In this document: piece after piece, positions 7,143-13,753 of the stretch
Layout of the letters: the number at the start of each line of letters is the position of its first letter
Numbering within the stretch: position 1 is the first letter of the stretch
Source: Patescibacteria group bacterium
GTDB taxonomy: Bacteria > Patescibacteriota > Patescibacteriia > XYB2-FULL-38-15
Assembly (NCBI GenBank): GCA_018818855.1
Contig: JAHIRI010000056.1
Location: 1-24,932 of the forward strand
DNA length: 24,932 nucleotides
Reading direction: 5' to 3'
The notes under the pieces: generated by a model
Told to the model about the DNA's origin: nothing
What the model saw: the letters and a program-made list of their open reading frames with translations, nothing else
Database searches by the model: none
Made by a program: the position numbers and the translations under genes

Positions 7143-8081
7143 ATGGCGGAAACGACGGAAGTCTTGGTGCCGATCTCGATGGGCGACCTGACCGAGACCG
7201 ACTACGAAATTCTGCTCGACGCCATGCCGTCTCTGACGGAGGTGGCGCCGACGATCGCGGTCGAGCCGGAGAAGCCGGTGATCGCGGCCGAAACGAAGCC
7301 GAAGTCGAAGCGGGTCTGCAGCAAGTGCGGGCACCACGACGGGAACTCGGTCGGCAAGATCAAGTTGGGGCAGATCGTCAAGGTCGAGCAGGACGGCATG
7401 AAGCTGCTCAAGATCGAGCCGATCTGCAACGGCTGCGCCGAGAAGCTGCCCCCGGAGGAGAAGATCGACAAGATCGGTCGTCTGGTTTCCGTGGTCGGCG
7501 TGGAGAATCGCGAGATTCGCATCCTGGCGGCGGCCATGACCTACTGGACGGCGTTCAAGGCCGGGACCGCGGAGCCGCTTCAGGCGCGCAGGAACGGGAA
7601 CGGCAGGGTGCTCTGCGGCGTGTCGGGCTGTCGGTTCTGCCGTGATGACAGCGCGATGGTCGCGCGTTACGTGATCGTGAAGAACGCGGAAGGCAAGCGC
7701 GAGATCGCCGGGATCTGCCGCGAGCAGTTCGCGATTCTGATCAAGGCCGAAGCGCTCCGGAGCATCCGGCTCTTCGACTTCCGCGGCGCCGTGATGGAGA
7801 TCGAGCGGCGGGACAAGAAGGATGCGGCCGAGACTCCGAAGCAGCACGAGCCGCCGGCGCTGATCGTGGTCGAGGCCAAGTCCGTCCCCGCGAAGCCGAA
7901 GCTCTCCCGCGCCGAACGGGAAGCGCGACGCAACGCGCGTCGGGCCCAGCTCGCCGCCGAACAGGCGCGCGACAAGCAGGCGATGATGGATCGGGGCGTC
8001 CGCTACGTCTTCGGCGACGACTCCAACCGCCACAAGGGCGGCAAGGACAAGAGCAAGGGCGGCAAGAACAAGCGCCGCTAG
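7143..8081 (+). CDS. Unrecognised 312-residue Cys-rich basic protein in a high-G+C cassette
   Basis: I do not recognise this protein. It opens with an acidic/proline-containing region (1-57), then a CSKC knuckle (C59, C62, followed by HH 64-65) and a CNGC knuckle (C95, C98), a plausible zinc ribbon. A second Cys group is C158, C163, C166 (CGVSGCRFC) and C192. Residues 100-225 look mixed alpha/beta. The tail from about 254 is strongly basic (KLSRAEREARRNARRAQLAA, then KGG/KNKRR), suiting nucleic-acid binding. There is no signal peptide, membrane segment or known catalytic motif. G+C is about 62% in sampled lines against about 40% in neighbours, with GC-ending codons (atc, gtc, aag, gcg), and it has a good Shine-Dalgarno: signs of acquisition. 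It is transcribed behind the structured RNA at 6725-7102; an RNA-protein pair or autoregulation is inference. The ATG at 7137 is an alternative start. Confidence 0.75.
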   Translation: MAETTEVLVPISMGDLTETDYEILLDAMPSLTEVAPTIAVEPEKPVIAAETKPKSKRVCSKCGHHDGNSVGKIKLGQIVKVEQDGMKLLKIEPICNGCAEKLPPEEKIDKIGRLVSVVGVENREIRILAAAMTYWTAFKAGTAEPLQARRNGNGRVLCGVSGCRFCRDDSAMVARYVIVKNAEGKREIAGICREQFAILIKAEALRSIRLFDFRGAVMEIERRDKKDAAETPKQHEPPALIVVEAKSVPAKPKLSRAEREARRNARRAQLAAEQARDKQAMMDRGVRYVFGDDSNRHKGGKDKSKGGKNKRR

Positions 8082-8096
8082 TCCAACCTACTACAT

Positions 8097-8172
8097 CTTG
8101 GAGCAAGTAGTCTGTGCAATGCAGACACTGTTCACAAATCGAGAAGTCGAGGCGTGACAGACTTGCTCCAAG
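8097..8172 (+). other. Long hairpin downstream of the high-GC gene
   Basis: cttggagcaagt (8097-8108) is the exact reverse complement of acttgctccaag (8161-8172). After a 3-nt bulge the helix continues with ctgt/acag (8112-8115/8157-8160), about 16 pairs in all around a 41-nt apical region. An alternative local hairpin is gtctg/cagac (8110-8114/8122-8126). It is followed by ccttttcc rather than a clean T-run, so it is a poor terminator; a 3'-end stabiliser, second RNA element or cassette boundary is possible. Confidence 0.6.
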
Positions 8173-8234
8173 TCCTTTTCCTGCAAATCGATTGCCAATA
8201 TGAGCGTGAGCGAAGAATTTCGTAAAACCACGAG

Positions 8235-8273
8235 GTCCTTCGACACCCCCGCCCCGGCGGGGTCGCTCAGGAC
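8235..8273. repeat. REP-like palindrome, G+C rich
   Basis: Outer arms gtcct/aggac (8235-8239/8269-8273) enclose a G+C-rich inner hairpin acccccgcc/ggcggggt (8245-8253/8256-8263, one bulged C). The 'ccttcgac...gctcaggac' frame resembles widely seen bacterial REP-type palindromes. It begins a block of palindromes reaching to 8449. Confidence 0.55.
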
Positions 8274-8307
8274 GACACCGCGTGTCGGTTTATAGAAAAA
8301 GGGATTA

Positions 8308-8323
8308 ATACTTTAAAAAGTAT
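8308..8323. repeat. Short AT palindrome
   Basis: atacttt/aaagtat with a 2-nt centre. Part of the palindrome block between the high-GC gene and the recJ unit. Confidence 0.4.
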
Positions 8324-8356
8324 CGTCGGGCGAAGATAAAATATTCCGCCCTCCGA

Positions 8357-8378
8357 CCAAAGGAGTATCCTCCTTTGG
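8357..8378. repeat. Palindrome CCAAAGGAG/CTCCTTTGG
   Basis: Nine perfect base pairs around a tatc loop (8366-8369). No T-run follows. It has the look of a dispersed palindromic repeat; a second copy is not seen in this window. Confidence 0.5.
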
Positions 8379-8392
8379 AATCCTCTTTTGAT

Positions 8393-8428
8393 AAGAGTTC
8401 GCTCGCTACCGCTCGCTCAACAACTCTT
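8393..8428. repeat. Hairpin with cgctcgct direct repeats
   Basis: aagagtt/aactctt (8393-8399/8422-8428) encloses two copies of the octamer cgctcgct-like sequence (cgctcgctaccgctcgctc). Similar 'gctcgct' strings are common in dispersed bacterial repeats. Confidence 0.45.
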
Positions 8429-8432
8429 CATT

Positions 8433-8449
8433 TTTCCGCTTCGCGGAAA
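8433..8449. repeat. Palindrome TTTCCGC/GCGGAAA with TTC loop
   Basis: Seven pairs around ttc. Shares its TTC-type loop with the hairpins at 12628-12642 and 24894-24909. The rest of the spacer 8082-8607 holds no gene I can support. Confidence 0.5.
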
Positions 8450-8505
8450 GGCAAAATAAAAACAAAATTTTAGTCATTTTTGACTATATTTAAATCCCAC
8501 GCAAG

Positions 8506-8534
8506 AACGCCGCCTCCTGGCGGTGTTTTTGTTT
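8506..8534 (+). terminator. Intrinsic terminator closing the accessory block
   Basis: CCGCC-tcct-GGCGG (8510-8514/8519-8523), extended below by G.T, C-G and A-T pairs, followed by TTTTT and gttttag. The T-run overlaps the region upstream of the next promoter's -10 (8547). It would stop read-through from the cassette into recJ. Confidence 0.75.
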
Positions 8535-8543
8535 TAGAAGATG

Positions 8544-8552
8544 TGCTATAAT
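8544..8552 (+). promoter_or_regulatory. Extended -10 promoter for the small peptide/recJ unit
   Basis: TGC-TATAAT, with TATAAT at 8547-8552. No good -35 is seen because the upstream region is the terminator's T-run. The same string GTGCTATAAT occurs before the gene at 10962. Confidence 0.7.
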
Positions 8553-8607
8553 AGTCCAATATTTAGTAGATTTAAGATTTAAGATTTTAAATTTAAGATT
8601 AAAAAAT

Positions 8608-8703
8608 ATGAAAAAAAGAAATATACAGAAGATTATTTGGATAATTATTTCTGCCGCGGTTGTTTTTTCTATGGTTATTTGGACTGTCGCACCGATGATG
8701 TAG
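8608..8703 (+). CDS. Tiny single-TM membrane peptide, 31 residues
   Basis: The reading frame begins MKKRNIQKIIW and ends in WTVAPMM before TAG. A positive N terminus (KKR, K8) precedes about 20 hydrophobic residues (9-28), a typical small membrane peptide. It follows a strong extended -10 by about 56 nt and precedes recJ by 38 nt with no promoter between. There is no Shine-Dalgarno, as with most host genes here. Small peptides of this shape occur in CPR genomes, but I cannot name a family. Function unknown; coding status is supported by composition and context only. Confidence 0.55.
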   Translation: MKKRNIQKIIWIIISAAVVFSMVIWTVAPMM

Positions 8704-8741
8704 AAGATTAGAGAATTGAGAAATGAGAATTGAGTTTTATT

Positions 8742-10466
8742 ATGAAGTGGAAAGTCGCCGAGCAAATCAGTGAAAAATTTAAAAATAAATTCCCGGAAAT
8801 TGATCCGGTAATTTTACAATTGTTAACTAATCGCGGAATTAAAACCCAAGAACAGATTGATGAATTTTTATATCCGGATTACAGTCAGGATATTCATGAT
8901 CCATACATTTTTTTAGATATGAAAAAGGCAGTGGAGCGAGTTTTTGGAGCCATAGAAAAAAAAGAAAAAATCATAGTGCACGGCGATTACGACGCGGACG
9001 GAGTTTGTTCCGCGCTGGTAATGGTTTCTACTCTTTCTGCTTTGGGCGCGGATGTTCAAGTTTATATTCCTCATCGCGAGCTTGAAGGTTATGGTTTAAA
9101 TATGCAGACCGTGGAAGAATTAGGAAAAAACGGAGTAAATTTAATTATCACAACTGATTGCGGAATCAGCAATCATGCGGAAATAAAAAGAGCCGCGAAA
9201 CTTGGAATTGATGTAATTATTACCGACCATCATGCCGAACCGCCGGAGTTACCCGAGGCGGCGTTCGCGATTATTGATCCGCACCTTGCCCGCGAAAAAT
9301 ATCCATTTCACCAATTATCTGGCGCGGGAGTTGCTTTTAAAATGGTACAAGCAATTTTAAGAAATCCGCAGTTTACGGCTAATGACCGGCAAATTGATCC
9401 CGAAGCGTTTGAAAAGTGGCTCCTGGATTTGGTGGCAATCGCGACGATCACTGATATCATGCCGCTTTTGGGAGAAAATAGAACTATAGTGAAATATGGA
9501 CTTCTGGTTTTGAATAAAACGCAGCGACTGGGCTTGAAAAAATTAATTGAATCTCTGAGTTTGAATAAAAATAAAGATCTTGATGCGAGAAACGTGGCTT
9601 TTCAAATTGGACCGCGATTGAACGCGGCCGGGAGAATTGATCACGCGAATCAAGCTTATGAACTTTTAAAAACTGACGACGTAGATGAAGTTCAAAATCT
9701 TGTTGACGCCCTGAACAAAACTAATGAAGGTAGGCAAAGTTTGAGCGAACGGGTGACGGCCGAAGCAAAAGCGCAAATTGGCGAAGAGATTGGCGAGGAA
9801 AAAGTTTTATTCGCTCTTGGCGAGGGATGGCCAGTGGGAATTGTGGGATTGGTCGCGGGAAAAATTGCTGATAAATTTTTTCGGCCGACTTTTGTTATGA
9901 CCGAGAAAGAAGGAGTGATTATGGGTTCGGGGAGGAGTATTCCGGAATTTGATATTATGGAAGGGTTGCGCGAGGCAAAAGAACTCTTTTCGCACTACGG
10001 CGGCCATGCCGGAGCGTGCGGTTTTACTTTGAAAAATAAAAAAGATTTGAAAAAATTTGAAAAGATTTTAAAAAAGTTTGCAGAGAAGAAATTGGATGGG
10101 ATGGATCTTACACAAACATTGGAAGTTGATGCGGAAGTTGATTTGAAAAAAATAAATTGGGAGCTGTTTGAACTTTTGGAAAAATTTGCGCCATTTGGCA
10201 GAGCGAATGAAAGGCCAAAATATTTAGGCAGAGGATTGTCCGTGGAAACTTTTGAAAGTGTCGGGACGAATGGAAATCATTTACGGATAAATTTGAGTCA
10301 GGGAAATGGTTTGAGGAAAAAATTTATTGGTTTTTGTTTTGGGGATTGGTGCCAGAAATTAAAAGTGGGGGATAAAATTGATGTAGTTTTTGAGGTTGAT
10401 GTTAATGAATGGAATGGGAATAGAGAATTACAGATGAAAATTATTGATTTAAAAATGAGTGAGTAA
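8742..10466 (+). CDS. recJ: Single-stranded-DNA-specific exonuclease RecJ
   Basis: A 5'-3' exonuclease of the DHH superfamily acting in recombination and mismatch or base-excision repair. The 574-residue protein has the DHH motifs HGDYDADG (80-87), TTDCG (137-141) and TDHH (161-164), then DPHL and GAGVAFK. The DHHA1 part shows RLNAAGRID, GSGRSIP and GGHAGACGF. A C-terminal OB-like RecJ domain follows. Length is typical. I chose the ATG at 8742; an in-frame TTG at 8730 would add four residues but lies in an A/G-rich tract (gagaattgagaaatgagaat). It lies 4 nt before rnhA, so the two repair/replication nucleases probably share a transcript. Confidence 0.95.
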   Translation: MKWKVAEQISEKFKNKFPEIDPVILQLLTNRGIKTQEQIDEFLYPDYSQDIHDPYIFLDMKKAVERVFGAIEKKEKIIVHGDYDADGVCSALVMVSTLSALGADVQVYIPHRELEGYGLNMQTVEELGKNGVNLIITTDCGISNHAEIKRAAKLGIDVIITDHHAEPPELPEAAFAIIDPHLAREKYPFHQLSGAGVAFKMVQAILRNPQFTANDRQIDPEAFEKWLLDLVAIATITDIMPLLGENRTIVKYGLLVLNKTQRLGLKKLIESLSLNKNKDLDARNVAFQIGPRLNAAGRIDHANQAYELLKTDDVDEVQNLVDALNKTNEGRQSLSERVTAEAKAQIGEEIGEEKVLFALGEGWPVGIVGLVAGKIADKFFRPTFVMTEKEGVIMGSGRSIPEFDIMEGLREAKELFSHYGGHAGACGFTLKNKKDLKKFEKILKKFAEKKLDGMDLTQTLEVDAEVDLKKINWELFELLEKFAPFGRANERPKYLGRGLSVETFESVGTNGNHLRINLSQGNGLRKKFIGFCFGDWCQKLKVGDKIDVVFEVDVNEWNGNRELQMKIIDLKMSE

Positions 10467-10470
10467 ATTT

Positions 10471-10878
10471 ATGACATATAATAAACTTCAAATATTCACT
10501 GACGGTGGGGCGCGCGGCAATCCAGGCCCGGCTGGCATTGGCGTTGTGATTTGGTCGGGAAATGAATTGGTCGGACGACATAAAAAATATATTGGCAAGG
10601 CAACAAATAATCAGGCAGAATATAAGGCTGTTATTTTGGCGCTTGAAGAGGCAAAAAAATTAGAGCCGGTTGAGTTGGAATTTTTTTTGGACAGTGAGCT
10701 TGTGGTAAAACAATTAAATCGCGAATATAAAGTTAAGGATAAGAATTTAGCCCCGCTTTTTGTTCAGGTCTGGAACGCGAGTATGGGATTTAAAAAGGTG
10801 ACTTTTATTCATGTGCCGCGGGAGAAAAATAAAGACGCGGATAAGTTGGTGAATGAGGCGATAGATCTTGGAACTTGA
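10471..10878 (+). CDS. rnhA: Ribonuclease HI
   Basis: Cleaves RNA in RNA-DNA hybrids. The 135-residue protein has the RNase H fold and the acidic catalytic residues: FTDGGARGNPGP (D11), NNQAEY (E50), LDSELVV (D74) and KDADKLVNEA (D124 or D122). It lacks an N-terminal hybrid-binding domain. I chose the ATG at 10471; a GTG at 10459 overlapping recJ would add four residues. The final codons (LGT-stop) lie inside an A-rich tract whose 11-mer ACTTGAAACCT (10873-10883) also occurs exactly at 4-14 of the window, so the tail seems to end in repeat sequence. Confidence 0.93.
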   Translation: MTYNKLQIFTDGGARGNPGPAGIGVVIWSGNELVGRHKKYIGKATNNQAEYKAVILALEEAKKLEPVELEFFLDSELVVKQLNREYKVKDKNLAPLFVQVWNASMGFKKVTFIHVPREKNKDADKLVNEAIDLGT

Positions 10879-10933
10879 AACCTTTGTTGAATTACGGATT
10901 TTATGTTTTATGTTTCATGTTTTATGTTTCATG
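10873..10933. repeat. Tract repeat: tandem ttttatgtttcatg units
   Basis: After ACTTGAAACCT come repeated ttttatg/tttcatg units. TTTATGTTTCATG is exact at 10907-10919 and 10921-10933; its reverse complement, 13 nt, occurs at 18525-18537. These fill the spacer before the promoter at 10947. Confidence 0.65.
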
Positions 10934-10946
10934 TTGTGAGAAAAAG

Positions 10947-10955
10947 TGCTATAAT
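10947..10955 (+). promoter_or_regulatory. Extended -10 promoter giving an almost leaderless mRNA
   Basis: TGC-TATAAT, with TATAAT at 10950-10955. The ATG begins at 10962, 6 nt after the -10, so the predicted start of transcription falls at or within 1-2 nt of the start codon. No good -35 is seen. Confidence 0.7.
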
Positions 10956-10961
10956 TAAAGC

Positions 10962-12542
10962 ATGAAAAGGGCAAGAAAAATACTTGGTAGCAAAATTTTT
11001 AAATTGGCGCTGATTTTTATTTTCATTTTTTTAATCGGCGCTTTTTTGTTAGTAAAAGAAAAAATTGGAGAGGTGCGGGCAGGAGAAGCCGACAACGTGG
11101 CCGGATGGGCTTGGTCATCGGATAATTTCGGATGGTTTTCGGCGAATTGTTCAAATTTAGGATTATGTCCGGACGCAGGAAGAATCGATTATGGGATGAA
11201 TGTAGAAGATGATGGAACGGTCAGCGGCTATCTTTGGTCGGAAAATGTTGGCTGGGTGCGTTTTAGCAATCCGGAAGGAGAGCTCGCGCCGGGCGGAGCG
11301 GTAGCGCGGGCAATTTATGATTCAGTCTTTGGGAGAATTACGGGTTGGGCAAAAGTTTTGGCATTGGGCGATGGGGGATGGCTGAAACTTCGCGGACCGG
11401 ATGCCGGAATGCCTGGCGGACCGTATCGCGCTTGTACTGACTGTCAGGATGTGGAAATTCCTGGAGATCCGCCGACAATTGATTATCAATGTAATGTTTG
11501 TTTTACTGATAAATTTCCTGATCCGTCGGAAACGGGGATCGGGAATATTTGCGGTCAGTGTTTTAATTGTGTTCGGGGAGCCGCGGAGGATACTTGTAAC
11601 TCTTGCACTTTTTGCGATAAATATGGTGTATCAGTTGATCGGCAAAACGGCAGGATTGTTGGTTGGGCGTGGAATGGAAATAATGATCCGGCGGTCGGCG
11701 TGGGATGGATTAATTTTTCTCCTACTCCGGGCGGACTTGGCCTGGCTTCACCTTGGCTTGAAACGAAATATGGAGAAATTTATGGAAAGCTTTCAGTTGA
11801 GTCTCCAAGCGCTTTTGTAGAATTGATTAATAAATATAATGCGACATATTGTATTTCATCTACGGGCGCGATATTAAATTTTAGGAGCGGCGAGGGGTGT
11901 GTCAGAACGCCGTTTGAAAGTTTTGATTTTCCAAAATCAGGTAATCTTTACACCAATGTTTTTGGAAAAATTGATTTGGCGGGAATTTTGGCGGGGAAAT
12001 ATGGTTTGGTAAAAAATATCGCGGGCGGGGCGGACATCCCGGATTTGCTCGCCGGAAAAATTTATTATAAAAATGGCGACTTAACAATTGGCGCCAAAAC
12101 TTTTAATAATGGTTCAGGGCGGCAGGATGGTTCTGGTTTGATTGTTGTCAGGGGAAATTTAACAATTACTGGCGATATTGCTTATCAGGCTGGTGCAGTT
12201 ACAAATTTAAAAAATTTAGCTTCAGTCGGATGGCTTGTACTTGATGATGGTTCTGGAACAAAAGGAAAAGTGATTATTAATCCGTCTGTGGAAAAAATGG
12301 TCGGGGCGTTTTATGCAGAAGATGAAATCAGCACAGGGACAACTAATAACCGGCGGACTGATCAATCTCTTACGGTTCGCGGATTAATGCTTGCGCATAA
12401 ATTTAATTTCGAGCGGCTTTGGCAGTCGGCAGAACGTGGTTCAGAACAAGTGATTTATGACGGCCGGGTGCTGGCCAATACTCCACCAGGAATGGCTGAT
12501 TTGATGAGGGCTTTGCCTGTCTGGAGAGAGGCGGCGCCGTAA
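10962..12542 (+). CDS. Membrane-anchored GW-repeat, Cys-rich surface protein
   Basis: A 526-residue exported protein. A basic start (MKRARK) and a hydrophobic segment (13-31) give an uncleaved anchor or signal peptide. At least four related units follow: VAGWAWSSDNFGWFS (47-60), VSGYLWSENVGWVRFS, ITGWAKVLALGDGGWLKL and IVGWAWNGNNDPAVGVGWINF, the 'GWAW...GWI' repeat common in Parcubacteria exported proteins. Between the third and fourth unit are ten Cys in 61 residues, all in CxxC spacing (158, 161, 177, 180, 197, 200, 203, 212, 215, 218). The C-terminal half (from about 330) is Gly/Asn-rich and probably beta-helical, ending in ANTPPGMADLMRALPVWRE. It has its own near-leaderless promoter and precedes pilM, so a pilus-associated adhesin or surface role is plausible but unproven. 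Confidence 0.75.
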   Translation: MKRARKILGSKIFKLALIFIFIFLIGAFLLVKEKIGEVRAGEADNVAGWAWSSDNFGWFSANCSNLGLCPDAGRIDYGMNVEDDGTVSGYLWSENVGWVRFSNPEGELAPGGAVARAIYDSVFGRITGWAKVLALGDGGWLKLRGPDAGMPGGPYRACTDCQDVEIPGDPPTIDYQCNVCFTDKFPDPSETGIGNICGQCFNCVRGAAEDTCNSCTFCDKYGVSVDRQNGRIVGWAWNGNNDPAVGVGWINFSPTPGGLGLASPWLETKYGEIYGKLSVESPSAFVELINKYNATYCISSTGAILNFRSGEGCVRTPFESFDFPKSGNLYTNVFGKIDLAGILAGKYGLVKNIAGGADIPDLLAGKIYYKNGDLTIGAKTFNNGSGRQDGSGLIVVRGNLTITGDIAYQAGAVTNLKNLASVGWLVLDDGSGTKGKVIINPSVEKMVGAFYAEDEISTGTTNNRRTDQSLTVRGLMLAHKFNFERLWQSAERGSEQVIYDGRVLANTPPGMADLMRALPVWREAAP

Positions 12543-12564
12543 AAATATAGTTGTAGATAATTTA

Positions 12565-12594
12565 TTGGTTGTTTGGATATTTTTGTGATATAAT
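12565..12594 (+). promoter_or_regulatory. Promoter of the pilM operon
   Basis: TTGGTT (12565-12570), an 18-nt spacer, TGA-TATAAT (TATAAT 12589-12594). The same TTGGTT -35 is used before pilD. The predicted start near 12601 gives a 60-nt leader carrying the tandem hairpins at 12614-12642. Confidence 0.75.
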
Positions 12595-12613
12595 AAATCA
12601 AAGTTAATTGTTT

Positions 12614-12642
12614 CAGCCAAAGGCTGATCCGCCTTCGGCGGA
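12614..12642. repeat. Tandem short hairpins in the pilM leader
   Basis: CAGCC-aaa-GGCTG (12614-12626) and TCCGCC-ttc-GGCGGA (12628-12642) are separated by one base. There is no T-run, so not a terminator. The pairing of two different small palindromes recurs at 20145-20193 and 24860-24909. Confidence 0.6.
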
Positions 12643-12661
12643 AATTGTGAATTGTTAATAT

Positions 12662-13714
12662 ATGACCAAAAGTTTTTTGGGCGTTGATTTGGGCGCGACA
12701 AGTATTAAAATTGTTGAATTAAAAGAAGAAGCGGGGAGGCCGCGGCTTTTAACTTACGGCTATACCGAGCAGAGTGTTGGTTATCCGGAAAAAGAATTTA
12801 CGGAAATTCCGGAACGGGCGATTGATTTGATTAAAAAAATTTGCGTTAAATCAAAAACTGTTTCCAAACAAGCTGTAGCCGCCTTACCCAGCGCTTCGGT
12901 TTTCAGTTCGGTGATAAATATTCCGGCCGCGCCAGGGAAGGATTTGGCTGAAGCAGTGCGGTGGGAGGCAAAAAAAATTATTCCACTGCCCCTAGAAGAG
13001 ATGATTTTGGATTGGAAGGTTTTAACTCCCGAAGCCGCTGTCGGCGCAGCGGTGTCTGCCGTGCCGCAGAAGACGACGAGAGTTCTTCTTACCGCCGCGG
13101 CAAAAAAATTGGTTAAAAAATATTTGGATATTTTTAAAGGCGCTGGTTTGAATTTAGTAAGTTTGGAAACGGAAACATTTGCCTTGGTGCGCGCCCTGGT
13201 CGGTGTTGATAAATCTACAGTGATTGTTGTGGATATGGGCGCGGCGAGCACGGCGATTTCCATTATTGAAAATGGCGTGCCCTTTTTAAACCGTTCTCTA
13301 AATGTCGGCGGGATAAACATTACAAAAGAGATTTCCACAAGCCTTGGAATCGATTTTAATCAGGCTGAACAAATGAAATACGACGCCGGAATGTCGCCGA
13401 GTGCGGGCGGAGGAGTTTCTAAAATTGTGGAAAGAGCTCTTACAATGCTTTTGAATGAAATAAAATATTGCACCAATCTCTATCAAAATCAGGAGGGCGG
13501 GACGGGAAAGAAAATTGAAAAAATAATTTTAACCGGCGGCGGAGCGCTCTTGCCAAATTTTGTTGAATATCTTTCAGGCGCGTTGAATATGAGGGTTTAT
13601 GCTGGTAACCCCTGGGCGAGAATAATTTATCCCGAAGAACTACGGCCGATTTTGGATCAAGTTGGGCCAAAATTTTCTGTAGCAATCGGACTCGCCATGA
13701 GAGAGTTGGAGTAA
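12662..13714 (+). CDS. pilM: Type IV pilus assembly protein PilM (actin-like ATPase)
   Basis: A cytoplasmic actin-fold ATPase that binds the N-terminal tail of PilN and links the inner-membrane platform to the pilus motor. The 350-residue protein has the phosphate-1 motif GVDLGATSIK (7-16), phosphate-2 region VVDMGAASTAIS (D191) and adenosine motif LTGGGALLPN (from about 290), plus the central LNVGGINITKEI block of PilM. Length is typical (about 350). It has its own promoter, and no Shine-Dalgarno precedes the ATG. It heads the pilM-N-O-x-B-C run. Confidence 0.94.
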   Translation: MTKSFLGVDLGATSIKIVELKEEAGRPRLLTYGYTEQSVGYPEKEFTEIPERAIDLIKKICVKSKTVSKQAVAALPSASVFSSVINIPAAPGKDLAEAVRWEAKKIIPLPLEEMILDWKVLTPEAAVGAAVSAVPQKTTRVLLTAAAKKLVKKYLDIFKGAGLNLVSLETETFALVRALVGVDKSTVIVVDMGAASTAISIIENGVPFLNRSLNVGGINITKEISTSLGIDFNQAEQMKYDAGMSPSAGGGVSKIVERALTMLLNEIKYCTNLYQNQEGGTGKKIEKIILTGGGALLPNFVEYLSGALNMRVYAGNPWARIIYPEELRPILDQVGPKFSVAIGLAMRELE

Positions 13715-13753
13715 ATAAAAATAAAACAAGACAACAAAATAATAAGATAATAA

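Noticed and set aside
7053..8033. A 326-codon open frame on the minus strand opposite the high-G+C gene
   Set aside because: Promoter, Shine-Dalgarno and Cys-knuckle protein are on the plus strand; the minus frame is Arg/Asp/Leu-rich low-complexity, typical of an antisense shadow in G+C-rich DNA.
6725..8081. IscB/TnpB-type guide RNA and nuclease
   Set aside because: The RNA-protein adjacency is suggestive, but the protein shows no RuvC or HNH motifs and no transposon ends are seen.
8200..8295. A 31-codon frame starting ATGAGCGTGAGC
   Set aside because: It runs through a REP-like palindrome and lacks a ribosome site or promoter.
8730..8741. TTG upstream start for recJ (likewise GTG 10459 for rnhA and TTG 17425 for pilC)
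   Set aside because: Each adds only two to four residues outside the conserved domain and an ATG is available at normal position.
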